A DNA stretch of 64,000 nucleotides. Source: Candidimonas humi (lineage in GTDB: Bacteria > Pseudomonadota > Gammaproteobacteria > Burkholderiales > Burkholderiaceae_B). The DNA is taken from assembly GCF_019166065.1 (NCBI RefSeq), contig NZ_JAHTBN010000002.1, positions 62,001 through 126,000 of the forward strand, written 5' to 3'. This document shows, one piece after another, positions 1 through 7,731 of the stretch (within the stretch, counting starts at the first letter, position 1; each line of letters opens with the position of its first letter). The notes under the pieces were generated by a model. The model was not told the origin of the DNA and did no database searches. It worked only from the letters and a program-made list of their open reading frames with translations. Position numbers and translations under genes: made by a program.

Positions 1-56
1 CAATGATTTGTTGAATGAACCAAATTCGAATGCTAATGCAGGCTTGCAGTCTTCAA

Positions 57-76
57 AATAAGGGCTAACCCTTATT
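57..76. other. perfect 8-bp inverted repeat upstream of hpaR
   Basis: The arms aataaggg and cccttatt are separated by ctaa. The repeat lies in a relatively AT-rich stretch at the window edge. No T-run follows on either strand, so a terminator is not clear. It may be the end of a transcript from outside the window or a protein-binding site. The remaining bases up to position 295 hold no gene I can support. Confidence 0.45.
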
Positions 77-295
77 ACGAGACATGGGGCGGCAGCGACG
101 CTCGCGGCGTCCGGGCCTTCGTCATCAAGATAAGGAATAGGTAGTGTGCCCGTATGCAGGGAGGCCGGGCCCCGCCTCTTTAGGCAGACCCTCTGAGGCG
201 GCCAGAAGGTCTTTTCATCCCGGGATGCACTGAAAATCGAGCATGAAGCTCAGACCAATGGCCGGAACAGCACCCTTTCTTGTTAACATCGCAAC

Positions 296-745
296 ATGAA
301 TGCATCCTTCCACCACCGCAACCTTCCGCACCTGTTCCTCTACGCTCGCGAAGCGCTGATGGCGCATTTCCGGCCCGTGCTGAACGAGGCCGGCGTCACC
401 GAGCAGCAGTGGCGCGTGTTGCGCACGCTCAGCGAGGCCGGGCCCATGGAGCCCAACCAGATCGCGCGCAGTTGCCAGATCCTGAGCCCCAGCCTGACGC
501 GCATGCTGGCGGGCATGGAGCAATCGGGGCTGATCGTGCGTACGCGATCGGATTCCGACCAGCGCCGCCAGGAAATTTCGCTGACGCCCAAGAGCACCAC
601 GCTCATCAAGCACATGCGGCCCCAGATCGACCGGAAATACCAGGAACTGGAAGAAAAAATAGGGAAGGAATTGCTGGACCGCCTCTACCGCGACGTCGAC
701 GCGGCGATAGCGCTGGTCAGGCAGGACAAGTCGGCGGGCGCCTGA
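296..745 (+). CDS. hpaR: HpaR, MarR-family regulator of homoprotocatechuate degradation
   Basis: The protein has 149 residues and is a winged helix-turn-helix MarR repressor. The recognition region covers about residues 51-80 and the wing DSDQRRQ is at 86-92, as expected for MarR proteins. The N-terminal part (an AREALMAHFRP segment around residues 18-28) resembles HpaR of the hpa/hpc operons. In that family the aromatic substrate releases the repressor. The start at 296 is chosen because it keeps the family's N-terminal helix, although no good Shine-Dalgarno precedes it. The gene converges on hpaD. Its likely targets are the two operators between hpaE and hpaF. A half-site like TGTTAACAT just upstream of the start (280-288) could serve autoregulation, which is inference. 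Confidence 0.88.
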   Translation: MNASFHHRNLPHLFLYAREALMAHFRPVLNEAGVTEQQWRVLRTLSEAGPMEPNQIARSCQILSPSLTRMLAGMEQSGLIVRTRSDSDQRRQEISLTPKSTTLIKHMRPQIDRKYQELEEKIGKELLDRLYRDVDAAIALVRQDKSAGA

Positions 746-804
746 GCGGCGCCGCCCTGCGACTACACACTCTTTCGGCTGTTGCCGGCGCCGGCAGCAG
801 CCGC

Positions 805-848
805 CACATCCCGATACGGGCTATCGGGCCCCTGATACGCGGGATGTG
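805..848. other. stem-loop between convergent hpaR and hpaD
   Basis: The arms cacatcccg (805-813) and cgggatgtg (840-848) pair perfectly, and a smaller inner repeat lies between them. It sits between two converging stop codons and may end transcription from both sides. No T-run is present, so Rho-independent termination is uncertain. Confidence 0.4.
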
Positions 849-940
849 TTGCGTCCGGCCGATGCCGCCGCAGCCTTCGAGGATGGCGTGACGCCAGCCG
901 GGAAAGCTGTGGCTCGGCGCCGCCCGGCGGGCGGACCGGC

Positions 941-1795
941 CTAGGCCCGCGGCAGCGGGAACACCGCGTTGATCTGGCCGGTGCCCGAGCTGCAGAAGTA
1001 ATCGGTGACGATTTCCACCGGACGGTCGTAGGAGTCCCAGCCCAGCAGGCCCAGCAGCATTGCGGTGTCGTGCATCCCGCCCTCGCCTTCGCAGAGATCG
1101 GCGTATTCGGGCAGCATCTTGCAGAAGGTCTTCCAGTCGCCGCTGCGCCACAGGTCGACCACGCGCAGATCGACCTGGCGGAAGAATTCGCGGCTGATCT
1201 GGTGTATGGACTCTTCGGGGCTGCCGTTGTCGTTGAAGCGATGCGACAGCGAACCGCTGGCCAGCACCGCGACGTTGCTGTCGCTGCGCTCGATGGCCTC
1301 GAGCACCGACGCGCCGAAGCGGCGGCTGTCCTGCAAGTTGTGCCAGGCGCACCAGCCGGCCACCGACACCACCTTGAAGTGCTGGTCGGAATTCATGTAG
1401 CGCATCGGCACCAGGGTGCCGTATTCCAGTTCCAGGCTGTCGATCTCGTGCGAGCGCGTGGCCACGCCGTTCGCGGTGGCGGTCTCGGCGATGAGGCGGC
1501 CCAGCTCCGGATTGCCGGGATAGGCGTAGCTCATGTCCTTGATGAAATGCGGCAACTCGTTGCTGGTGTAGGTGCCGGCAAAACGGCTGTTGCAGTTGAC
1601 GTGGTAGCCGGCGTTGACCAGCCAGTGCACGTCGAACACCACGATGGTGTCCACGCCCAGTTCGCGGCAGCGCTGGCCTATGGTGTGATGGCCCCGGATG
1701 GCGGCTTCGCGGCAACCGTGGTGCGGCCCGGGCATTTCCGACAGATACAGCGACGGCACGTGCGTGATCTTGGCCGCCAGCGATAATTTACCCAT
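941..1795 (-). CDS. hpaD: HpaD, 3,4-dihydroxyphenylacetate 2,3-dioxygenase
   Basis: This extradiol ring-cleavage enzyme opens homoprotocatechuate to 5-carboxymethyl-2-hydroxymuconate semialdehyde. The 284-residue protein belongs to the LigB-type (class III) iron family. The expected ligand positions are visible: His12 in KITHVPSL, His57 in VFDVHWL, and an acidic residue in the CEGEGG segment near residue 238. I chose the ATG at 1795 because it has an AGGAGG Shine-Dalgarno; a longer reading frame to 1873 lacks one and adds a low-complexity N-terminus. The gene follows hpaE on the same strand after 111 bases, so the two probably form an operon controlled by HpaR. Confidence 0.9.
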   Translation of the reverse strand: MGKLSLAAKITHVPSLYLSEMPGPHHGCREAAIRGHHTIGQRCRELGVDTIVVFDVHWLVNAGYHVNCNSRFAGTYTSNELPHFIKDMSYAYPGNPELGRLIAETATANGVATRSHEIDSLELEYGTLVPMRYMNSDQHFKVVSVAGWCAWHNLQDSRRFGASVLEAIERSDSNVAVLASGSLSHRFNDNGSPEESIHQISREFFRQVDLRVVDLWRSGDWKTFCKMLPEYADLCEGEGGMHDTAMLLGLLGWDSYDRPVEIVTDYFCSSGTGQINAVFPLPRA

Positions 1796-1906
1796 GTCTC
1801 CCTCCTGGATCGCCGCCCCGAAGGCGGCGCGCCGGGCTGCGGCTTGCGGCTGCGGCCTGGCGGTCGCGCCCACGGCCAGCCCCAGGCGGCCGCGGGCATC
1901 GCGGAT

Positions 1907-3373
1907 TCAAACGCCCCACTTGGGGATGTGGTGGCTGCCCATGGACACGCACACGTTCTTGACGTCGGCGAAGACCTCGAAGCTGTATTCGCCGCCCTCG
2001 CGCCCGATGCCCGAATCCTTGATGCCGCCGAAAGGCTGGCGCAGGTCGCGCACGTTCTGGCTGTTGACGAACACCATGCCGGCCTCGATGCCGCGCGCCA
2101 GGCGGTGCGCCTTGCCGAGGTCGTTGGTCCAGATATAAGACGCCAGGCCGTAGCGCACGTCGTTGGCCAGGGCCAGGCCTTCGGCCTCGTCCTTGAACGG
2201 AATCAGGCAGACTACCGGCCCGAAGATTTCTTCCTGGGCGCAGCGCATGCGGTTGTCGACATTGGCCAGCACGGTCGGGCGCACGAAGTTGCCCAGCTTC
2301 AGGTGCTCGGGCAGGCCTTCCGGCTTGTCGGGGCCGCCCGACAGGATACGCGCGCCTTCCTGCTCGGCCAGGCGGATGTAGCCGGTGACCTTTTCCCAGT
2401 GCTGGCGAGTGATCATCGAGCCGACGTTGGTCTTGGGATCGGTGGGATCGCCCACCACCAGGCGGCTGGCGCGTTCGGCGAACTTGCGCACGAAGTCGTC
2501 GTAGATGGTTTCCTGCACGAAGATGCGCGAGCCGGCCGTGCAGCGCTCGCCGTTGAGCGAGAATATGGTGAACAGCGCGGCGTCCAGGGCGCGATCGACG
2601 TCGGCGTCGTCGAACACCAGCACCGGCGACTTGCCGCCCAGTTCCATCGAGAACTTCTTGATGCCGCCGGCGTTCTGGATGATCTTGTTGCCCGTGACCG
2701 TACCGCCGGTGAACGAAATGGCCCGCACGTCGGGATGGCGGATCAGCGCATCGCCGGCCGTGGCGCCATAGCCCTGCACCACGTTCAGCACGCCGGGCGG
2801 GATGCCGGCTTCCAGCGCCAGGCGGCCGAGCTGGTCGGCCGTCAGCGGCGACAGTTCCGACATCTTCAGCACCGCCGTGTTGCCCAGCGCCAGGCAGGGC
2901 GCGGTCTTCCAGGTGGCGGTCATGAAGGGCACGTTCCAGGGCGAGATCAGCGCGCAGACCCCGACCGGCTGGTACAGGGTGTAGTTCAGCATCTGGTCGT
3001 CGACCGGATACGTATGGCCGTTCATGCGGGTGCAGACTTCGGCGAAGAACTCGAAGTTGTGCGAGGCGCGCGGGATGAGCTGCTTGCTGGTCTGCGAAAT
3101 GGGCAGGCCGGTGTCCTTGGTTTCGAGGTCGGCCAGCATGGGCACATTCTGGTCGATGAGCTCGCCCAGGCGCCGCATCAGGCGGGCGCGTTCCTTGGCC
3201 GGCGTGTTGGCCCAGGCCGGGAAGGCATCCTTGGCGGCCGCCACGGCGGCCTGGATTTCGGCCGCGCCGCCGGCGGCGACTTCGGCGAGAGCCTCGCCGG
3301 TGGCCGGGTTGTAGGTGGTAAAGCGGTCGTTGCTGTCGACTTCTTTGCCGTTGATCCAGTGCTTGATGCTCAC
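1907..3373 (-). CDS. hpaE: HpaE, 5-carboxymethyl-2-hydroxymuconate semialdehyde dehydrogenase
   Basis: This NAD-dependent aldehyde dehydrogenase oxidises the ring-cleavage aldehyde to the corresponding acid. The protein has 488 residues, the usual length. Visible ALDH hallmarks are the cofactor-binding FTGGTVTG at 221-228, Glu244 in MELGGKSP as general base and Cys278 in NGERCTAG as nucleophile. The start is a GTG at 3373, supported by an AAGGAG sequence 7-9 bases upstream and by the family N-terminus (SIKHWINGK). A longer frame to 3439 would add 22 unlikely residues and run into the promoter. It is divergent from hpaF. Confidence 0.92.
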   Translation of the reverse strand: MSIKHWINGKEVDSNDRFTTYNPATGEALAEVAAGGAAEIQAAVAAAKDAFPAWANTPAKERARLMRRLGELIDQNVPMLADLETKDTGLPISQTSKQLIPRASHNFEFFAEVCTRMNGHTYPVDDQMLNYTLYQPVGVCALISPWNVPFMTATWKTAPCLALGNTAVLKMSELSPLTADQLGRLALEAGIPPGVLNVVQGYGATAGDALIRHPDVRAISFTGGTVTGNKIIQNAGGIKKFSMELGGKSPVLVFDDADVDRALDAALFTIFSLNGERCTAGSRIFVQETIYDDFVRKFAERASRLVVGDPTDPKTNVGSMITRQHWEKVTGYIRLAEQEGARILSGGPDKPEGLPEHLKLGNFVRPTVLANVDNRMRCAQEEIFGPVVCLIPFKDEAEGLALANDVRYGLASYIWTNDLGKAHRLARGIEAGMVFVNSQNVRDLRQPFGGIKDSGIGREGGEYSFEVFADVKNVCVSMGSHHIPKWGV

Positions 3374-3442
3374 GCTGTGCTCCTTACGGGCGTATGCCCG
3401 CCCGTGACGAGGGGCGCGCGGCTCGGTCCGGCGCGCCAATTA

Positions 3443-3483
3443 ATTAACAGGTTAATGATCTACTTTTTCTCGGCGCTTGTCAA
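3443..3483 (-). promoter_or_regulatory. hpaE promoter with HpaR-type operator
   Basis: On the minus strand a -35 box TTGACA (3483-3478) is followed after 17 bases by GATCAT (3460-3455). The perfect inverted repeat attaac-ag-gttaat (3443-3456) overlaps the end of the -10 box, the position expected for repression. The same motif occurs on the other side of the divergent region at 3555-3566. Assignment to HpaR is inference from position and the presence of hpaR in the cluster. Confidence 0.7.
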
Positions 3484-3532
3484 TGCTTCATCCAGGGGGC
3501 AGCGCCGGGCCGAGCGCCCTTCCGGCGCCGCA

Positions 3533-3566
3533 TTGACGCTGCCCTTCATTTTCTTTAACATGTTAA
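3533..3566 (+). promoter_or_regulatory. hpaF-hpaG1-hpaG2-hpaH promoter with HpaR-type operator
   Basis: A -35 box TTGACG (3533-3538) and a -10 box TAACAT (3556-3561) are 17 bases apart. The 12-bp perfect palindrome ttaacatgttaa (3555-3566) covers the -10 box. It shares the TTAACA(G/T)GTTAA form with the operator in front of hpaE, so one MarR-type repressor could shut both divergent promoters. Confidence 0.7.
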
Positions 3567-3602
3567 TTAGAACGCCAATTTCCATGGGATCGGAGGCCGG
3601 CC

Positions 3603-4019
3603 ATGCCCCATATCTGGATCGAATATTCCTCGAACCTGCGCCCGCAGCTCGAGGTCCGCAAACTGATGAAGACCATCCAGGACGCCGCCATCGACGACGG
3701 CAGCGTCTTTCCCCTGGCGGGGGCGCGCACCCGCGCCATCGCCATCGACGACTACCTGATCGTCGACGGACACCCCGACAACAGCTTCGTGCACCTGACC
3801 CTCAAGATAGGCCACGGGCGCGACCTCGAGACCAAGAAGCAGCTGGGCGAGCGCGTCTTTGCCGCGCTGCGCGAAGCCACCGCGCCCATCATGGCCGCGC
3901 GGCCGCTGGGCCTGAGCATGCAGATCGACGAGGCCGACCCGGTGCTGAACTACAAGACCAACAATTACCGGGACTACCTGAAGGCCCGGGCCGCGGCCAA
4001 GCAAGGAGGCCAGCCATGA
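3603..4019 (+). CDS. hpaF: HpaF, 5-carboxymethyl-2-hydroxymuconate delta-isomerase
   Basis: The protein has 138 residues and belongs to the small HpaF/CHMI family related to tautomerases. It isomerises 5-carboxymethyl-2-hydroxymuconate to its 2-oxo-ene form before decarboxylation. The start MPHIWIEYSSNL matches the family N-terminus, where residue 2 is a proline that becomes N-terminal and catalytic once Met is removed. It is the first gene of the plus-strand operon. Its stop codon overlaps the hpaG1 start in ATGA (4016-4019), which indicates translational coupling. Confidence 0.9.
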   Translation: MPHIWIEYSSNLRPQLEVRKLMKTIQDAAIDDGSVFPLAGARTRAIAIDDYLIVDGHPDNSFVHLTLKIGHGRDLETKKQLGERVFAALREATAPIMAARPLGLSMQIDEADPVLNYKTNNYRDYLKARAAAKQGGQP

Positions 4020-4702
4020 GTTCCAGCCTCGATTACGCCGCACTCGCGGCCGCCCCCGCCGGCGGCCTGCCCCGCACCGTGGTGGGCGCCCTGCTCAATT
4101 ACCGCCAGGCCCTGGAGCAACTGGGCGAGGCCGCCAGCCAGCCTCCCTACAAGGCGCCGCCCAAGGCCCCCATACTCTATATAAAGCCCGCCAATACCTA
4201 TGCCGGCCAGGACAGCGACATCGTCCTGCCGGCCGACGTGCCCGAAGTGGAAATCGGCGCCTGCCTGGGCATCGTATTCGGCCGCAAGGCCACCCGGGTA
4301 TCCGAACAATCGGCATTGGACTATGTCGCCGGCTACCGCATCGTGGCCGACCTGTCCGTGCCGCATGCCAGCTTCTACCGCCCGCCCATCAAGCAGAAAT
4401 GCCGCGACGGCTTCTGCCCCATGGCCGCACGCACCGTGCCGCGCGCCGAGGTGCCCGACCCCGACGACCTCGCCATCGAAATGCGCATCGACGGCAAGGT
4501 GGCCCAGCAGGCGCATACCCGCGACCTGATCCGTCCCGTGGCGCGCCTCATCGCCGACGTCACCCGCTTCATGAGCCTGGACAGCGGCGACGTCCTGCTG
4601 GTGGGCGTGCCCGCCGGCGCGCCCCGGGCCCGCGCCGGACAGCGCTACGAAATCGACATCGCCCGCCTGGGCAGCCTCGCCAATCGCCTCGTCGCGGCAT
4701 AG
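4016..4702 (+). CDS. hpaG1: HpaG1, homoprotocatechuate-pathway decarboxylase/isomerase, N-terminal-type subunit
   Basis: This 228-residue member of the fumarylacetoacetate hydrolase fold family corresponds to the first half of the bifunctional HpaG enzyme, which decarboxylates 5-oxo-pent-3-ene-1,2,5-tricarboxylate. The acidic metal-binding pattern EVEIGACLGIVFG followed by VADLSVPH is visible. The ATG at 4016 overlaps the hpaF stop. A much longer open frame in this phase begins upstream, opposite hpaE, and is not a gene. The two HpaG halves are encoded separately here (hpaG1, hpaG2), a known arrangement in some bacteria, rather than fused as in Escherichia coli. Confidence 0.88.
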   Translation: MSSSLDYAALAAAPAGGLPRTVVGALLNYRQALEQLGEAASQPPYKAPPKAPILYIKPANTYAGQDSDIVLPADVPEVEIGACLGIVFGRKATRVSEQSALDYVAGYRIVADLSVPHASFYRPPIKQKCRDGFCPMAARTVPRAEVPDPDDLAIEMRIDGKVAQQAHTRDLIRPVARLIADVTRFMSLDSGDVLLVGVPAGAPRARAGQRYEIDIARLGSLANRLVAA

Positions 4703-4711
4703 GTATATCCC

Positions 4712-5488
4712 ATGAAACACGCACGCATACGCTATCAGGACAAGATCCACCTGGCCACCGACGCCGGCGACGGCGCGCTGCTCCTGGCCGACGGCCGCCG
4801 CGTCTCGCAAGACGACGTGCAATGGCTGCCCCCCATCGAGCCGCGCACCACCTTCACCCTGGCCATCAACTATGCCGACCACGCCAAGGAACTGGCCTTC
4901 AAGGCCCCCGAAGAGCCGCTGGGCTTCCTGAAGGCGGCCAATGCCTTCGTGGGCCATCGCAGCCAGACCCTGCGCCCTACCGACGTCGCCTTCATGCACT
5001 ATGAATGCGAACTGGCAGTGGTGATCGGCCGCGAGGCCCGCGATGTGCCGCGCGCCCGGGCCTACGACTACGTGGCCGGCTATACCGTGGCCAACGACTA
5101 CGCGCTGCGCGACTACCTCGAGAACTGGTACCGCCCGAACCTGCGCGTCAAGAGCCGCGACACCTGCACGCCGCTCGGACCCTGGCTGGTCGAGCGCGAC
5201 GACGTGCCCGACCCCATGAACCTGAACCTGCGCACCACGGTCAACGGCACCGAGACCCAGCGCGGCAATACCCGCGACATGGTGTTCGACATCCCCGCGC
5301 TGATCGAATACTTCAGCAGCTTCATGACCCTGTCGCCCGGCGACCTGATCCTCACCGGCACGCCCGACGGCATCGTCAACGTGCAGCCCGGCGACGAGGT
5401 CGTCACCGAAATCGAAGGCATAGGACGCCTGGTCAACACTCTGGTGGCATGTCCGGGAGACACGGCGCCGCTCTCCGACCCCGCCTGA
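4712..5488 (+). CDS. hpaG2: HpaG2, homoprotocatechuate-pathway decarboxylase/isomerase, C-terminal-type subunit
   Basis: The protein has 258 residues with the fumarylacetoacetate hydrolase fold. The metal-binding acidic residues lie in [12 protein letters not shown] and in [10 protein letters not shown], and the family C-terminal motif [15 protein letters not shown] is clear. It starts 9 bases after hpaG1. The two paralogues presumably act together or in sequence to decarboxylate and isomerise the ring-cleavage product to 2-hydroxyhepta-2,4-dienedioate. The order hpaF-G1-G2-H matches known 4-hydroxyphenylacetate clusters. Confidence 0.88.
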   Translation: MKHARIRYQDKIHLATDAGDGALLLADGRRVSQDDVQWLPPIEPRTTFTLAINYADHAKELAFKAPEEPLGFLKAANAFVGHRSQTLRPTDVAFMHYECELAVVIGREARDVPRARAYDYVAGYTVANDYALRDYLENWYRPNLRVKSRDTCTPLGPWLVERDDVPDPMNLNLRTTVNGTETQRGNTRDMVFDIPALIEYFSSFMTLSPGDLILTGTPDGIVNVQPGDEVVTEIEGIGRLVNTLVACPGDTAPLSDPA

Positions 5489-5541
5489 ACCGCCGCCGTC
5501 CGGCGGCCCGGCCGCCCAATCCATACCGTGGAACCCAACTC

Positions 5542-6348
5542 ATGCTAGACCAAGACACCATCAAGACACTGGCCGCGAAACTGCACCAGGCCGAGCGCAG
5601 CCGCGAGCAGGTCCGCCAGTTCTCGCTGGAACATCCCGAAATGACCATCGAAGACGGCTATGCGGTGCAAAGCGCCTGGGTCGCGCTGAAGCTGGCCGAA
5701 GGCCGCCGCGTCAAGGGCCACAAGATCGGCCTGACCTCGCGCGCCATGCAGCAGTCCTCGCAGATCGACGAGCCCGACTACGGCGTGCTGCTCGACGACA
5801 TGTTCTACTACGACGGCGGTGAAATCCCCGCCGGACGCTACATCATGCCCCGCGTCGAAGTCGAACTGGCCTTCGTCCTCGGCAAGCGCCTGCAAGGGCC
5901 CGACGTCACCCTGTTCGACGTCTACGACGCCGTCGACTACGTCACCCCCGCGCTGGAAATCATCGACGCGCGGATCCAGATGACCGACCCCGACACCAAG
6001 CGCCCGCGCAAGGTCTTCGACACCATCTCCGACAACGCCGCCAACGCCGGCGTGGTCATCGGCGGGCGTCCCGTCAAGATCCGCGAATTCGACCTGCGCT
6101 GGGTCAGCGCCATCATGTCGCGCAACGCCGTAGTCGAAGAGACCGGCGTCGCCGCCGGCGTTCTGAACCACCCGGCTAACGGCGTGGTGTGGCTGGCCAA
6201 CAAGCTCGCCCCCTACGGCGTCGCGCTGGAAGCCGGCGAAGTCATATTGTCGGGCTCGTTCACCCGCCCCGTATTCGCCCGCCCCGGCGACACCTTCGCC
6301 GTGGACTACGGACCGCTGGGCTCGGTCAACTGCCACTTCGCCGCCTGA
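5542..6348 (+). CDS. hpaH: HpaH, 2-oxo-hept-4-ene-1,7-dioate hydratase
   Basis: This enzyme adds water to the dienoate to form 4-hydroxy-2-oxoheptanedioate, the substrate of HpaI. The 268-residue protein belongs to the MhpD/HpaH hydratase family, part of the fumarylacetoacetate hydrolase superfamily. Recognisable segments are [13 protein letters not shown] and [15 protein letters not shown], the latter carrying the metal-binding acids. The ATG at 5542 gives the family N-terminus (MLDQDTI). It lies 53 bases after hpaG2, consistent with one operon. Confidence 0.92.
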   Translation: MLDQDTIKTLAAKLHQAERSREQVRQFSLEHPEMTIEDGYAVQSAWVALKLAEGRRVKGHKIGLTSRAMQQSSQIDEPDYGVLLDDMFYYDGGEIPAGRYIMPRVEVELAFVLGKRLQGPDVTLFDVYDAVDYVTPALEIIDARIQMTDPDTKRPRKVFDTISDNAANAGVVIGGRPVKIREFDLRWVSAIMSRNAVVEETGVAAGVLNHPANGVVWLANKLAPYGVALEAGEVILSGSFTRPVFARPGDTFAVDYGPLGSVNCHFAA

Positions 6349-6757
6349 AGGCGCGAGGCCCGGCAACGTGCAGGCCCCAGGGTTCCCCCAAGGCCTTCAA
6401 ATGCGCAGGCAAGCCCCGTCACCGGCGCCACGCCCGACGCCAGGCCCCTCCACCGTCCCCGGCATCCAGCCGTCTACGGCGCAAGCGGAGGGTATGGGGT
6501 GTTTCCCGGAGGCGAGCGGGTCATCGAGCCGGAGGGGAATACCCCATACCAGGCCGCGGTTCAAGAACCCGGCGCGGCGACGACCGCGCCCATCCCGCAA
6601 ACACGCCCTACACGCCACTACCATAGCTACACTTGAGAGATGAGCCCTTTGCGCAGCACAGTGCCCGCATCGGCATGAATCCGCAGCCCTTGGTCTTGCA
6701 CCACACCTCACTTCCACAAACGAACCAGCACCCGAACCGGACCCCGACACAATCATC
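6349..6757. other. 409-base hpaH-hpaI spacer with long hairpin
   Basis: No gene is supported here. A strong hairpin is formed by 6491-6507 and 6534-6550. The outer 10 bases (ggtatggggt / accccatacc) are perfectly complementary, and the next 7 pair if two G-U pairs are allowed, giving a 17-bp RNA stem. No T-run follows. It could limit readthrough from hpaH into hpaI or stabilise a processed transcript. Confidence 0.5.
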
Positions 6758-7567
6758 ATGGACATCCTGACCAACACATTCAAGCAGGCCCTGCGCCAGG
6801 GCAAACCGCAAATCGGCCTGTGGGTCGCCCTCGCCAATCCCCTGACCGCCGAAATCTGCGCCGGCGCCGGCTTCGACTGGCTGCTGCTCGACGGCGAACA
6901 CGCCCCCAACACCCTGCAGACCCTGCTGCCGCAACTCCAGGCCGCCGCGCCCTACCCGGTCGCCCCCGTAGTGCGGCCGTCCTGGAACGACCCCGTACAA
7001 ATCAAGCAAATCCTCGAACTCGGCGCGCAGACCCTGCTGATCCCCATGGTGCAGTCCGGCGCCGAAGCCGCCGCTGCAGTCGCCGCCGTGCGCTACCCGC
7101 CGCAAGGCGTGCGCGGCGTCGGCAGCTCCATCTCGCGCTCCGCGCGCTGGGGCCGCATCCCCGACTACCTGCACCGCGCCAACGAGCAAATGTGCGTGCT
7201 GCTGCAGATCGAAACCCCGCAAGGCGTCGCCGCCCTGGACGACATCCTCGCCACCGAAGGCGTGGACGGCGTATTCATCGGGCCCGCCGACCTGTCGGCC
7301 AGCATGGGCTACCTGGGCCAGCCCGGCCATCCCGAAGTCGCCAAGACCATAGACGACGCCATCACTCGCATCGTGCGCGCCGGCAAAGCCGCCGGCATCC
7401 TGCACAGCAATATCGAGCAGGCCCGCCACTACCTGGAACTGGGCGCCACCTTCGTCGCCGTGGGCGTGGATTCCTCCTTGCTTGCCCGTGCCGCGGAAAA
7501 ACTCGCCGGCGAATTCGGACGCAGCCCCGCCAACGCCGCGCCGGCCACGCCCGCGGGACCGTACTAG
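6758..7567 (+). CDS. hpaI: HpaI, 4-hydroxy-2-oxoheptanedioate aldolase
   Basis: This class II metal-dependent aldolase splits 4-hydroxy-2-oxoheptanedioate to pyruvate and succinate semialdehyde, the last step of the pathway. The 269-residue protein shows the family motifs: LLLDGEHAP with catalytic His48, VVRPSWND with the substrate-binding Arg, LLQIETPQG with a metal-binding Glu, and [10 protein letters not shown] with a metal-binding Asp. It is separated from hpaH by a 409-base spacer and may have its own promoter or depend on readthrough. No SD better than a weak purine run precedes the ATG. Confidence 0.92.
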   Translation: MDILTNTFKQALRQGKPQIGLWVALANPLTAEICAGAGFDWLLLDGEHAPNTLQTLLPQLQAAAPYPVAPVVRPSWNDPVQIKQILELGAQTLLIPMVQSGAEAAAAVAAVRYPPQGVRGVGSSISRSARWGRIPDYLHRANEQMCVLLQIETPQGVAALDDILATEGVDGVFIGPADLSASMGYLGQPGHPEVAKTIDDAITRIVRAGKAAGILHSNIEQARHYLELGATFVAVGVDSSLLARAAEKLAGEFGRSPANAAPATPAGPY

Positions 7568-7581
7568 CGCATAGTCAGGAA

Positions 7582-7604
7582 CGCCGCCTTCCAAAAGGGC
7601 GGCG
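7582..7604. other. hairpin after hpaI
   Basis: Arms cgccgcc and ggcggcg enclose a 9-base loop 15 bases after the hpaI stop. There is no following T-run, so it is only a possible termination or stabilising element. Confidence 0.4.
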
Positions 7605-7677
7605 AGACGGCGGGGCGCGAGCCCCACGCTTATTTCATAATCGAAAAGCCCGGATTCCATAATTGCAAATAGGGCGC

Positions 7678-7701
7678 GCAATTCTTGTATGCAAGAATTG
7701 C
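7678..7701. promoter_or_regulatory. perfect 10-bp inverted repeat upstream of Bug gene
   Basis: The arms gcaattcttg and caagaattgc are separated by tatg and end 30 bases before the start codon at 7732. A weak -35-like TTGCAA (7663-7668) lies just upstream. The symmetry and position fit a dimeric repressor or activator site that controls the Bug/aldolase/SDR genes. No regulator gene is adjacent, so the protein is unknown. Confidence 0.55.
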
Positions 7702-7731
7702 TGCGACCTAAAACAACTATGGAGGAAACAA

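Noticed and set aside
57-76. Inverted repeat as a Rho-independent terminator
   Set aside because: Stem is short and AT-containing with no T-run; kept only as an inverted repeat.
1844-4015. Upstream extension of the hpaG1 frame to a 952-residue protein
   Set aside because: The first 700 residues are antisense to hpaE and cross the promoter region; the real start overlaps the hpaF stop at 4016.
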